Shown one piece after another: positions 16,776-24,561 of a stretch of 64,000 nt of DNA; position 1 is the stretch's first letter, and every line of letters begins with the position of its first letter. Source of the DNA: Saccharothrix australiensis (GTDB lineage Bacteria > Actinomycetota > Actinomycetes > Mycobacteriales > Pseudonocardiaceae); assembly GCF_003634935.1 (NCBI RefSeq), contig NZ_RBXO01000001.1, positions 7,155,501 through 7,219,500 on the forward strand, given 5' to 3'. Position numbers and translations under genes: made by a program. The notes under the pieces were generated by a model. That model was given only the letters and a program-made list of their open reading frames with translations, did not search any database and had not been told where the DNA came from.

Positions 16776-17864
16776 TCAGCCGTCGTCGTCGAGGCCCTTG
16801 AGCAACTCGGCCACCAGCGCGCCGACCTGCTCCACCTCGATCAGGAACCCGTCGTGCCCGTGCGGCGAGGTCACCACCCGCAGGTCCACGCCGAGCCCCT
16901 CCGCGATCTCCGCCTGCTGGGCGAGCGGGTAGAGCCGGTCGGAGTCGACGCCGGCCACCACGGTCCGCGCGGTCACCCGGCGCAGCGCCGCCCGCACCCC
17001 GCCGCGCCCCGCGCCCACGTCGTGCCCGTTCATGGCCTCGGTGAGCACCACGTAGCTCTCCGGGTCGAACCGCCGCACGAGCTTGTCCGCGTGGTGGTCG
17101 AGGTAGGACTCCACCGCGTACCGCCCGTCCGCCTGCCGCTCCCGCCCGAACCGGGCCTCCAGCTCCGCCCGGGTCCGGTAGGCGACGTGCGCGATCCGCC
17201 GCGCCACGCCCAGTCCCGCGACCGGGTCGACCCGGATGGCGTGCAGCTGCGCCGAGGCCAGCGCGATGTGCTCCGCCGTGGACGCGGCCGGCGCGGACAG
17301 CACCAGCAACGACTTCACCCGGTCGGGCGTGGAGATCGCCCATTCGAGGGCACGCATCCCGCCCATCGACCCGCCGAGCACCGCGGCCCACGACCCGATG
17401 CCCAGCGCGTCGGCCAGCAGCACCTCCGCCGCCACCTGGTCCCGCACGGACACCCTCGGGAACCGGTCGCCCCAGGGCCGCCCGTCGGGCGCGGTCTCCC
17501 ACGGGCCGGTCGTGCCCTGGCAGCCGCCCAGCACGTTGGGCGCGACGACGAACCACCGCTCCGGGTCCAGCGGCCTGCCCGCGCCCACCAGCCCGTCCCA
17601 CCAGCCCGGCGTCGGGTGGCCCGGCGACACCCCGCCGGCCACGTGGCTGTCGCCGGTCAGCGCGTGCAGCACCAGCACCGCGTTGGACCGCGCGGCGTTC
17701 AGCGCCCCCCAGGTCTCGTAGGCGATCCGCACCGGCAGGCCGGCCGGCGCGCCCGGCAGGCCGGGCAGCGTGCCCCGGAACCACCGGCGTCGCCCGTTCG
17801 GGGCGCCCTCCCGCCACCCACCGGTGACGGGAGGGGTCTCCCCGGCAGTGGTCCCGTCGCTCAC
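16776..17864 (-). CDS. metX: Homoserine O-acetyltransferase
   Basis: 362 residues, alpha/beta-hydrolase fold. Diagnostic segments are AYETWGALN, VLVLHALTGDSHVAGG, VAPNVLGGCQGTTGP, the nucleophile elbow VLGGSMGGMRALEWA and the C-terminal DRLYPLAQQAEIAEGL plus SPHGHDGFLIE holding the Asp and His. It acetylates homoserine for methionine synthesis by direct sulfhydrylation. The GTG at 17864 overlaps the metY stop (GTGA), so the two are coupled and expression depends on the metY leader. Specificity for acetyl-CoA rather than succinyl-CoA is inferred from the family. Confidence 0.95.
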   Translation of the reverse strand: MSDGTTAGETPPVTGGWREGAPNGRRRWFRGTLPGLPGAPAGLPVRIAYETWGALNAARSNAVLVLHALTGDSHVAGGVSPGHPTPGWWDGLVGAGRPLDPERWFVVAPNVLGGCQGTTGPWETAPDGRPWGDRFPRVSVRDQVAAEVLLADALGIGSWAAVLGGSMGGMRALEWAISTPDRVKSLLVLSAPAASTAEHIALASAQLHAIRVDPVAGLGVARRIAHVAYRTRAELEARFGRERQADGRYAVESYLDHHADKLVRRFDPESYVVLTEAMNGHDVGAGRGGVRAALRRVTARTVVAGVDSDRLYPLAQQAEIAEGLGVDLRVVTSPHGHDGFLIEVEQVGALVAELLKGLDDDG

Positions 17865-19150
17865 CGCACCGACTTGGCCGCCCGGAACCCGGCCTCCAGG
17901 TCGGCCTTCAGGTCCTCGACGCCCTCGATGCCCACCGACAGCCGCACCAGCCCCGGCGTGACGCCGGTGACGAGCTGCTCCTCGGGCGTGAGCTGGCTGT
18001 GCGTGGTGCTCGCCGGGTGCGCGATGAGGCTGCGCACGTCGCCGATGTTCACCAGGTGGCTGAACAGCTCGACGCCGTCGACGAACGCCCGGCCCGCCTC
18101 CTCGCCGTCCCGCAGCTCGAACGACACCACCGCGCCCGCGCCGCCCGGCAGGTACTTCCGCGCCGCCGCGTGCCACGGCGACGACGGCAGCCCGGCGTAG
18201 TGCACCTTCGCCACCTCGTCGCGCCCCTCCAGCCACGCGGCCAGCTCCCGCGCGTTGGCCACGTGCCGCTCGATGCGCAGCGAGAGCGTCTCGATCCCCT
18301 GGAGGATCAGGAAGCTGGTCAACGGGGCGATCGCCGCGCCGGTGTCCCGCAGGCCCTGCACCCGCAGCTTCGCGGCGAACGCCCCGTGCCCCAGCGCGGG
18401 CCAGTACCGCTGCCCGTGGTAACTGGGGTCCGGCTCGTTGAAGTCGGGGAACCGCTCGGCGTCCCCGAAGTCGAACCGGCCACCGTCGACGACGACGCCC
18501 GCGATCGCGGTGCCGTGGCCGCCGAGGTACTTCGTGGCCGAGTGCACGACGATGTCCGCACCGTGCTCCAGCGGCCGGAGCAGGTAGGGCGTCGGCACGG
18601 TGTTGTCGACCACCAGCGGCACGCCGGCCGCGTGCGCGACCCCCGCCACCGCCTCGATGTCCAGCACGTTGCTCCGCGGGTTGCCCAGCGACTCGGCGAA
18701 GAACAGCTTCGTCTCCGGGCGCGCGGCGGCGCGCCACGCCTCCAGGTCGTCCGGGTCGTCCACAAAGGACACCGAGATGCCGAGCTTGGGCAGCGTGTAG
18801 TGGAACAGGTTGTAGGTGCCGCCGTAGAGCGAGGAACTCGACACGAGGTGGTCGCCCGCCCGCGCGAGGTTCAGGATCGCCGCCGTCTCGGCCGCCTGGC
18901 CGGAGGCGAACGCGACGGCGGCCACCCCGCCTTCCAGGGCGGCGACCCGTTGCTCCAGCACGTCCTGGGTGGGGTTGTTGATGCGGGTGTAGATGTTGCC
19001 CGGCTCCGCGAGGCTGAACAGCGCCGCGCCGTGCGCCGTGTCCCGGAAGACGTACGAGGTGGTCTGGTAGATCGGCGTGGCGCGGGCGCCGGTCTCCGGG
19101 CACGGCGCCGCGCCGGAGTGGACCTGCTTGGTTTCGAAGGACCAGGACAT
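17861..19150 (-). CDS. metY: O-acetylhomoserine aminocarboxypropyltransferase (sulfhydrylase)
   Basis: 429 residues, PLP-dependent Cys/Met metabolism family. FETKQVHSG at the N-terminus, the PLP lysine in [11 protein letters not shown] and [15 protein letters not shown] are typical of O-acetylhomoserine sulfhydrylases. It makes homocysteine from O-acetylhomoserine and sulfide. AGGAG lies about 9 nt before the ATG. It heads a metY-metX operon and is preceded by a 290-nt leader containing a cysteine leader peptide and GC-rich hairpins, implying control by cysteine supply. Confidence 0.95.
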   Translation of the reverse strand: MSWSFETKQVHSGAAPCPETGARATPIYQTTSYVFRDTAHGAALFSLAEPGNIYTRINNPTQDVLEQRVAALEGGVAAVAFASGQAAETAAILNLARAGDHLVSSSSLYGGTYNLFHYTLPKLGISVSFVDDPDDLEAWRAAARPETKLFFAESLGNPRSNVLDIEAVAGVAHAAGVPLVVDNTVPTPYLLRPLEHGADIVVHSATKYLGGHGTAIAGVVVDGGRFDFGDAERFPDFNEPDPSYHGQRYWPALGHGAFAAKLRVQGLRDTGAAIAPLTSFLILQGIETLSLRIERHVANARELAAWLEGRDEVAKVHYAGLPSSPWHAAARKYLPGGAGAVVSFELRDGEEAGRAFVDGVELFSHLVNIGDVRSLIAHPASTTHSQLTPEEQLVTGVTPGLVRLSVGIEGVEDLKADLEAGFRAAKSVR

Positions 19151-19440
19151 GCCGGGGCTCCTGTCAGGGCTGGTGGGTCGTGCGAGCGCGACGAAGGAGG
19201 ACGACGCGCGGGGGTTGTGCGGGCACGTCGAGGTCGGCGCGCCGGGTGTGGTGCGGCGCGCCGGGTCGACGCGTGCGGTGCGAGCGCGCCGGAAGACGCG
19301 CGGGGTTGCGGTGCCGGTGCGACGGCGGACGACGCGCGGGTGCCGGCGAGCGCGACGAGGGCGACGCGTGCGGTGCGAGCGCGCCGGGGAGGCGCGCGGG
19401 GTGGGGTCCGGGCGCGCCGCGGGCGACGCGCGGTGGTCGG
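19151..19440 (-). promoter_or_regulatory. metYX 5' leader, GC-rich and repeat-rich (probable attenuator region)
   Basis: The 290 nt between the leader-peptide stop and metY hold no credible gene but many hairpins, for example GCGCGCC, GGGGA, GGCGCGC (19379-19397), GGCGCGCC palindromes near 19240-19265, and five GACGCGCGG-like blocks. Cys-leader attenuation would need alternative pairings here. No SAM riboswitch consensus is visible. Confidence 0.5.
19268..19387 (-). repeat. 25-bp direct repeat in the metYX leader
   Basis: The same 25 bases occur at 19268-19292 and 19363-19387, starting GACGCGTGCGG and ending GCGCGCCGG. The copies are 95 bp apart and each is followed by a CGCGC block able to pair with it. 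Confidence 0.8.
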
Positions 19441-19512
19441 TCAGCCGATGCGACAGGCCATGCTGCTGACACGCGCGTAGTCGACGTGGCGACGCGTCAC
19501 CAGGAAACTCAT
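19441..19512 (-). CDS. Cysteine-containing leader peptide of metYX
   Basis: A 23-residue open frame beginning MSFLVTRRHVD and containing RRHVDYARVSSMACR with Cys at position 20, three residues before the stop. This is the hallmark of the actinobacterial cysteine leader peptides found before sulfur-assimilation genes, where a ribosome stalled at Cys codons alters downstream structure. TAACTT lies 7 nt before the ATG, so the mRNA starts on the start codon. Length, position and motif all agree; regulation by cysteinyl-tRNA level follows from the family. Confidence 0.9.
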   Translation of the reverse strand: MSFLVTRRHVDYARVSSMACRIG

Positions 19513-19519
19513 GTGGATG

Positions 19520-19577
19520 AAGTTAGCGCCGTGCCACGGACCGCGACAGGGCGTCCACGACGTGGGAAGCCTAGGGT
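19520..19577. promoter_or_regulatory. Divergent leaderless promoters: metYX leader (-) and oxidoreductase (+)
   Basis: Minus strand: TGTCGC (19548 to 19543), 17-bp spacer, TAACTT (19525 to 19520), 7 nt, ATG. Plus strand: TAGGGT (19572-19577), 7 nt, ATG at 19585. Confidence 0.65.
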
Positions 19578-19584
19578 TCGGCCC

Positions 19585-20613
19585 ATGCGCACCGCACTCA
19601 TCGGCTATGGGCTCGGAGGAGCCGCGTTCCACGCACCGTTCATCGCCACCACCGAGGGGCTGACGCTGTCCGCCGTGGTCACCGGCAACCCGGAGCGCCG
19701 CGCCGCGGTGCTCGCGCGGTACCCCGGCACCGAGGTGATCACCGCGGTCGACGAGGTGTGGCGACGGGCGGACGAGTTCGACCTCGCGGTGGTGACCACG
19801 CCCAACCGGCACCACGCGGCGCACGCGCGCTCGGCGCTGGAGCACGGGCTGCACGCGGTGGTGGACAAGCCCTTCGCCGGTTCGCCGGCGGCGGCCCGCG
19901 CCCTCGCGTCGGTCGCGGCGGACCGCGGGCTGCGGCTCATGCCGTTCCACAACCGCCGGTGGGACGGCGACTTCCGCACCGTCGCCCGCCTGGTCCGCGA
20001 GGGCGCGCTGGGCGAGGTGCACCGCTGGGAGTCGCGGTTCGAGCGGTGGCGGCCGGAGCCGAAGGAGTCGTGGAAGGAGTCCGGCGACCCGGCGGACCTC
20101 GGCAGCATCGTGTACGACCTGGGCACGCACCTGGTCGACCAGGCGGTGGCGCTGTTCGGCCGGCCCACCGCGGTCTACGCGGAGGTGCGGACGCTGCGGC
20201 CGGGCGCCAAGGCCCACGACGACGCGTTCCTGGCGCTCACCCACGCCGGCGGCGTCGTCTCGCACCTGTGGGCGTCGGCGCTGGCCGCCGACCGGGGCCC
20301 GCGCTTCCGCGTGCTGGGCGACCGGGCGGCGTACGTGAAGCACGGGATGGACCCGCAGGAGGAGCTGCTGAAGGCGGGCGCGGTGCCGGGCGGCACCGGC
20401 TGGGGCGCGGACCCGGAGGAGGCGTGGGGCACCCTGTCGGGTCGCCCGGTCGAGACCGAGCGGGGCAGCTACCAGGACTTCTACGCCATCGTCGCGGCCG
20501 GCGGCACCCCCGTCCCGGTCGCCGACGCGATCACCGGACTGGAGGTGGTGAAGGCCGCGTTCGAGTCGGCGGAGACCAGGCGCACGGTTCCACTTGCCGA
20601 CCAAGTCTCTTAG
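19585..20613 (+). CDS. Gfo/Idh/MocA-family NAD(P)-dependent oxidoreductase
   Basis: 342 residues. The N-terminal Rossmann domain shows IGYGLGGAAFHAPF, then TTPNRHHAAHARSAL and the signature DKPF (lysine of the EKP-type motif), followed by the C-terminal alpha/beta sheet domain with NRRWDGDFRTV, DLGTHLVDQA and MDPQEELLKAG. It resembles the YdgJ-like oxidoreductases of actinomycetes; the substrate, probably a sugar or cyclitol, cannot be set. No ribosome-binding site, but TAGGGT 7 nt before the ATG argues for a leaderless mRNA. Transcribed away from metYX and just upstream of an FAD monooxygenase with its own promoter. Confidence 0.9.
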   Translation: MRTALIGYGLGGAAFHAPFIATTEGLTLSAVVTGNPERRAAVLARYPGTEVITAVDEVWRRADEFDLAVVTTPNRHHAAHARSALEHGLHAVVDKPFAGSPAAARALASVAADRGLRLMPFHNRRWDGDFRTVARLVREGALGEVHRWESRFERWRPEPKESWKESGDPADLGSIVYDLGTHLVDQAVALFGRPTAVYAEVRTLRPGAKAHDDAFLALTHAGGVVSHLWASALAADRGPRFRVLGDRAAYVKHGMDPQEELLKAGAVPGGTGWGADPEEAWGTLSGRPVETERGSYQDFYAIVAAGGTPVPVADAITGLEVVKAAFESAETRRTVPLADQVS

Positions 20614-20623
20614 TGGCTAAGAT
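20594..20623 (+). promoter_or_regulatory. Promoter of the FAD monooxygenase gene
   Basis: TTGCCG (20594-20599), 18-bp spacer, TAAGAT (20618-20623), 7 nt, ATG at 20631. It overlaps the end of the preceding gene. Leaderless start expected. Confidence 0.65.
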
Positions 20624-20630
20624 TCTATTT

Positions 20631-22178
20631 ATGGAAGAGGACAGGCGTGTACAGGTACTGGTGGTGGGCGCGGGGCTCGGCGGGCTGACGGCCACGCTGT
20701 TCCTCGCGCGACAGGGGATCTCCGTGCTGGGCGTCGCCAAGCACGCCGGGACGTCGCCGAACCCGCGCGCGACCGGGCAGACGAACCGCACGATGGAGAT
20801 CTTCCGGCGCTGCGGGGTGGCCGACGAGGTGCTGCGCGGCAGCGAGGGGGTGGCCTCCGGCATCGTCGTCAAGGTCGCCGAGAGCCTGCGGGGCCGGGTG
20901 TTCCACACCATCGTCCACGAAGAGGACGAAGTGGACGTCGGCCTGAGCCCGGAGGCGTTCGGCATGGCGGGCCAGGACTACGTGGAACCCGTGCTGCTGG
21001 CCGCGGCGCGCGGGCACGGCGCGGAGGTGCGGTTCGGCACCGAGCTGACGTCGGTGCGCCAGGACGCGTCCGGCGTGACGGCGGAGCTGCTCGACCGCGC
21101 GTCCGGCGAGGCGTTCCGGGTGCGGGCGGACTACCTGGTGGCGGCGGACGGGCACCGGTCGTTCGTGCGGGAGTCGCTCGGCATCGGGCGGCAGGGCCGC
21201 GGCGCGCTGAGCCACCACGTCGGGGTGGTGTTCGACGCGGACATGGGCGACCGGCTCGCCGCCGACAAGGGCACCCTGTTCTACCTCCAGAACCCCGAGT
21301 TCACCGGGGTGTTCATGATGACGAACACGGAACGCCGCAACGTGTTCGCGGTCGAGTACCACCCGGAGCGCGGTGAGTCGCCCGCGGACTTCCCGGCCGA
21401 GCGGTGCCGGGAGCTGCTGCGCGTCGCCACCGACGAGCCGGACCTGGAGCCGGACATCCTGGAGATCACGTCGTGGGAGATGGCGGCCTGGCTCAGCGAC
21501 CGGTTCCGCGCCGGGCGCGTGTTCCTCGTCGGCGACGCGGCGAAGGTGACGCCGCCGACCGGCGGCCTCGGCGGCAACACGGCCGTCGGTGACGGGTACG
21601 ACATCGCGTGGAAGCTCGCGGCGGTCCTGCGCGGCGAAGCGGGGCCGGGCCTGCTGGACAGCTACGAGGCCGAGCGGCGGCCCTACGCGCGGCACATCAT
21701 CGACGCGTCGTTCGCCAACTACGTGGAGCGCCTCGCGCCGCACCTGGCGGGCCCGGACGTGCCGGAGCCGGTCGACCACCTGCGCCTGATCTTCGGCTAC
21801 CGCTGCCGCTCGGGCGCGGTGCTGATCGAGGACGACGACCCGGCGGAGCTGGAGAACCCGCTGGAACCCAGCGGTCGCCCCGGTTTCCGCGCACCGCACG
21901 TGACCGTGCTGCACGACGGCGCGGCCACCTCGACCGTCGACCTGGTCCGGGACTGGACGCTGATCACCCTGAACCGCGCGGTGTGGGCGGACGCGCCGGT
22001 CGAGGTGCCCGAACTGGCCGACCCCACCGGCGAACTGGCCAAGCGCTACGGCATCGGCCCGGACGGCGCGAGCCTCATCCGCCCGGACGGCGTCATCGCT
22101 TGGCGCACAACGCAACGCCCCACCGCCCCAGCCGCCACAGTGACCTCAGTCCTGAACCGCGTAAAGGCGCATTCCTAA
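20631..22178 (+). CDS. FAD-dependent aromatic monooxygenase (PHBH/phenol hydroxylase class)
   Basis: 515 residues. FAD-binding VLVVGAGLGGLTATLFLARQG, the DG motif region VAADGHRSFVRESLG and the GD motif VFLVGDAAKVTPPTGGLGGN place it in class A flavoprotein hydroxylases. A thioredoxin-like C-terminal domain of about 110 residues is present, as in phenol hydroxylase and polyketide-tailoring relatives. It probably hydroxylates an aromatic or polyketide ring using NAD(P)H and O2. It stands alone, with its own promoter, before a converging MFS transporter; no biosynthetic genes are nearby, so detoxification is as likely as biosynthesis. Specificity unknown. Confidence 0.88.
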   Translation: MEEDRRVQVLVVGAGLGGLTATLFLARQGISVLGVAKHAGTSPNPRATGQTNRTMEIFRRCGVADEVLRGSEGVASGIVVKVAESLRGRVFHTIVHEEDEVDVGLSPEAFGMAGQDYVEPVLLAAARGHGAEVRFGTELTSVRQDASGVTAELLDRASGEAFRVRADYLVAADGHRSFVRESLGIGRQGRGALSHHVGVVFDADMGDRLAADKGTLFYLQNPEFTGVFMMTNTERRNVFAVEYHPERGESPADFPAERCRELLRVATDEPDLEPDILEITSWEMAAWLSDRFRAGRVFLVGDAAKVTPPTGGLGGNTAVGDGYDIAWKLAAVLRGEAGPGLLDSYEAERRPYARHIIDASFANYVERLAPHLAGPDVPEPVDHLRLIFGYRCRSGAVLIEDDDPAELENPLEPSGRPGFRAPHVTVLHDGAATSTVDLVRDWTLITLNRAVWADAPVEVPELADPTGELAKRYGIGPDGASLIRPDGVIAWRTTQRPTAPAATVTSVLNRVKAHS

Positions 22179-22247
22179 GCCCTCGCCCTCTCGCTCTCCG
22201 AGCCCCCTCGCCTCTTACGCTCCCACACTTCCCCTCGCACACGCGCC

Positions 22248-22376
22248 CGCGAGGCCGCGTCGGTGGTTCACGGCGCGGGTTGTGCCGATCACGCCTTTGG
22301 ATCGGCACAACCCGCCCCGTGTGCCGCCGACTCAAAGGCGGCCGAGCCGCCCGACGGCGTCGGGCAAATCCAACAC
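22248..22376 (+). repeat. Palindromic intergenic element, copy A1
   Basis: One unit of a 129-bp tandem pair, preceded by about 68 nt of pyrimidine-rich DNA. It starts CGCGAGGCCGCGTCGG, holds a 71-bp imperfect hairpin (22260-22330; inner stem GGGTTGTGCCGATC with GATCGGCACAACCC) and ends in GGCAAATCCAACAC. Its stem differs from copies B to E but loop and outline are the same. Confidence 0.85.
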
Positions 22377-22505
22377 CGCGAGGCCGCGTCGGTGGTTCAC
22401 GGCGCGGGTTGTGCCGATCACGCCTTTGGATCGGCACAACCCGCCCCGTGTGCCGCCGACTTCCCGGCGGCCGAGCCGCCCGACGGAGTCGGGCCATCAA
22501 ACACA
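22377..22505 (+). repeat. Palindromic intergenic element, copy A2
   Basis: Second unit, directly adjoining A1 with the same stem; hairpin 22389-22459. It covers the last codons and the stop of the convergent MFS gene. The tail ends CATCAAACACAG. Confidence 0.85.
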
Positions 22506-23758
22506 GTCTCTCCTAGCGCGACCAGGCACAGTGCCGTCACCACCGCGCCGGCGACCAGGTACAGCGACACCGGCCACGACGCCCGCGTGGGCGTCAACTC
22601 CAGCAACCACGCCGCGATCAGCGGCGACAGGCCGCCGCCGAGCACCGACCCGAGCTGGTAGCTCAACGACACCCCGCTGTACCGGACGCGGGTGCCGAAC
22701 AGCTCCGCGTAGTACGCGGGCATCGGGCCGAACACCGCGGCCGAGCCCGCGAATCCGATCACGACCGCCGCCACCACGAGCGCGGGCGACCGGGTCTCCA
22801 GCAACCAGAACAGCGGCAGCGCGAACACCCCGAGGAACACCGCGCCGCCGAGCATCACCGGCAGCCGGCCGACCCGGTCGGACAGGCGCGCGAACACCAG
22901 GATCGCCACCGCCTGCGCCACCGCGCCCGCCAGCCCCGCGTTCAGCAGCGTCGACCGCGGCATCCCCAACTGCTTGGTGCCGTACGAGACCACGAAGGTG
23001 GCCAGCACGAAGATGAACATGTTGAAACCGAGGTTCACGCCCGCGCCGAGCAGCACCCGCCGCCACGACCGGCGCAGCACGTGCACCACCGGCAGGCGCA
23101 GCGTGCCCGCCTCCTCCCGCGCCGCGCGGAACAGCGGGCTCTCCTCGACCGACAGCCGGACGTAGAGCCCGACGCCGACCAGCACCAGGCTGAACAGGAA
23201 CGGCAGCCGCCAGCCCCAGGACAGGAACGCGTCGCCGGACACCGCGGTCGACGCCGCCAGCGCGCCGTTCGCGAGCAGCAGCCCGAGCGGCGAGCCCAGG
23301 AACGTCCAGCTCCCGTACCACGCCGTGCGCCCCGGCGGCGCGTGCTCGACCGCCATCAGGGTCGCGCCGCCCTGCTCGCCGCCGAGGAAGAAGCCCTGCA
23401 CGACCCGCAGCAGCACCAGCAGGACCGGCGCGGCGATGCCGATCGAGTCGTACGTCGGCAGCAGGCCGATCAACGCGGTGCACAGGCCCGTCGCGGTCAG
23501 CGTCAGCACGAGCATCGACCGCCGCCCGACGCGGTCGCCGAAGTGGCCGATCACGACACCGCCGAGCGGGCGGGCGAGGAAACCCGCGCCGAACGTCGCG
23601 AACGCCAGCAGGGTGCCGACGCGGGGGTCGAACGTCGGGAAGAACAGCTTGTCGAACACCAGCGCGGAAGCCGTGCCGTAAAGGAGGAAGTCGTACAACT
23701 CGACCGCGTTGCCCGCCGAGCTGGCGAGCGCCACCCTGCGCACCCCGGAGTTCCCCAT
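22418..23758 (-). CDS. MFS transporter, metabolite:H+ symporter (MHS) type
   Basis: 446 residues with twelve membrane spans. GHFGDRVGRRSMLV (loop 2-3 motif), FFLGGEQGGATLM and RLSDRVGRLPVML (loop 8-9) are typical of the MHS group that includes shikimate, citrate and proline symporters. The ATG at 23758 follows AGGGTGG. Natural family sequence ends near ALGETVFDG; the final 29 or so codons are read from repeat element A2 and the stop is inside its hairpin, so the tail is element-derived. Substrate not predictable; an organic acid or aromatic acid would fit the neighbouring monooxygenase. Confidence 0.9.
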   Translation of the reverse strand: MGNSGVRRVALASSAGNAVELYDFLLYGTASALVFDKLFFPTFDPRVGTLLAFATFGAGFLARPLGGVVIGHFGDRVGRRSMLVLTLTATGLCTALIGLLPTYDSIGIAAPVLLVLLRVVQGFFLGGEQGGATLMAVEHAPPGRTAWYGSWTFLGSPLGLLLANGALAASTAVSGDAFLSWGWRLPFLFSLVLVGVGLYVRLSVEESPLFRAAREEAGTLRLPVVHVLRRSWRRVLLGAGVNLGFNMFIFVLATFVVSYGTKQLGMPRSTLLNAGLAGAVAQAVAILVFARLSDRVGRLPVMLGGAVFLGVFALPLFWLLETRSPALVVAAVVIGFAGSAAVFGPMPAYYAELFGTRVRYSGVSLSYQLGSVLGGGLSPLIAAWLLELTPTRASWPVSLYLVAGAVVTALCLVALGETVFDGPTPSGGSAAGKSAAHGAGCADPKA

Positions 23759-23932
23759 CGGTCCACCCTGGTCCCCGGACGGGTGAAGTGGGCTCGACAG
23801 TGACCCGGCTCACACGGGGACCCGAACGCGCCGGACGGACGACGCGCGACCCACCCGGCGGTGCTCGCGCGACACCACACGATCTGGTGACATTGCTGGA
23901 GGAGGCGGTGCGGTGCGGCCACTGTTGGGCAC

Positions 23933-24286
23933 ATGGCGACACTCCCCCTCCTCGCGGCCCTCGCCGCGTTCCTCCCCGCGGTCGGCGCGCCCGACTCCTC
24001 GTTCCTGCTGACCGCGCAACACCGTGAGAGCACCAGGACCATCACGCTGACCTGCGGACCGGCCGGCGGCACGCACCCCAGGGCGGAGCAGGCGTGCGAG
24101 GCGCTGGGCGGCGTCGACGGCGAGATCGCCGGCATGGCGCAGCAGTCGGTGGTCTGCACGCTGGAGTACGACCCGGTGACGGTCGAGGCGACCGGCCTGT
24201 GGCACGGCCGGGAACGCCGGTTCACCGCGACGTTCCCCAACCGGTGCGCGATGCGCGCGGAAACCGGCCCGGTGTTCGACTTCTGA
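23933..24286 (+). CDS. SSI-family secreted protease inhibitor
   Basis: 117 residues: a short signal-like N-terminus, then the Streptomyces subtilisin inhibitor pattern LTCGPAGGTHPRAEQACEAL, VCTLEYDPVTVEATGLWHG and FPNRCAMRAETGPVFDF with four conserved cysteines (two disulphides). Alignment with SSI (CPMVYDPV) puts the reactive site in CTLEYDPV, giving Leu77 as P1 and Glu78 as P1'. A Leu P1 would favour subtilisin- or chymotrypsin-like targets. No ribosome-binding site near the ATG (a GGAGGAGG block lies too far upstream), so the exact start is uncertain. Role: control of own or foreign extracellular proteases. Confidence 0.88.
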   Translation: MATLPLLAALAAFLPAVGAPDSSFLLTAQHRESTRTITLTCGPAGGTHPRAEQACEALGGVDGEIAGMAQQSVVCTLEYDPVTVEATGLWHGRERRFTATFPNRCAMRAETGPVFDF

Positions 24287-24561
24287 TCACCGGCCATCCC
24301 GGTCGGGTGACCGGACCCGACCGGGTCGACGTGCCGACAGCCGCGCGCACGACACCGGGACCGCGGGCACCACCCGGTCGGCCGGCTGCGCGGCACGCCC
24401 GACACCGCACCACCGCCGACCACCGCCACACCGCCGACCACCGCCACACCGCCGACCACCGCCTCGATGGTCGACCCGGATCCGCGCCGCCGCCGACCCG
24501 GTGCATCGGGGTTTTCAGGGAAGCCGATCTATCCTCCGCGCGAACTGCTTCGGGGGGACAC
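24287..24561. other. Intergenic region with an 18-bp minisatellite
   Basis: No gene seen. CCGCCGACCACCGCCACA occurs at 24413-24430 and 24431-24448, and again with a changed last three bases at 24449-24466. In one plus-strand frame it would encode TADHRH repeats, but that frame lacks other support. Confidence 0.6.
24413..24466 (+). repeat. 18-bp tandem repeat, three units
   Basis: Two perfect units and one with a TCG end, 76-149 nt upstream of the ubiB start. Unit length is a multiple of three. Confidence 0.8.

Noticed and set aside
19151-19440. SAM riboswitch before metY
   Set aside because: None of the conserved SAM-I or SAM-II core blocks could be found; the cysteine leader peptide explains the long leader better.
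19164-19472. Protein gene opposite the leader region
   Set aside because: The translation is Pro/Arg/His-rich without domain character and is built from the direct repeats.
22248-22505. CRISPR-like array
   Set aside because: Only two units with a 129-bp period, internal hairpins, no spacer/repeat alternation and no cas genes.
24094-24561. N-terminal extension of the UbiB protein through the 18-bp repeats
   Set aside because: The frame is open but gives low-complexity TADHRH text overlapping the SSI gene; ATG 24562 has a purine-rich ribosome-binding site and a clean membrane start.
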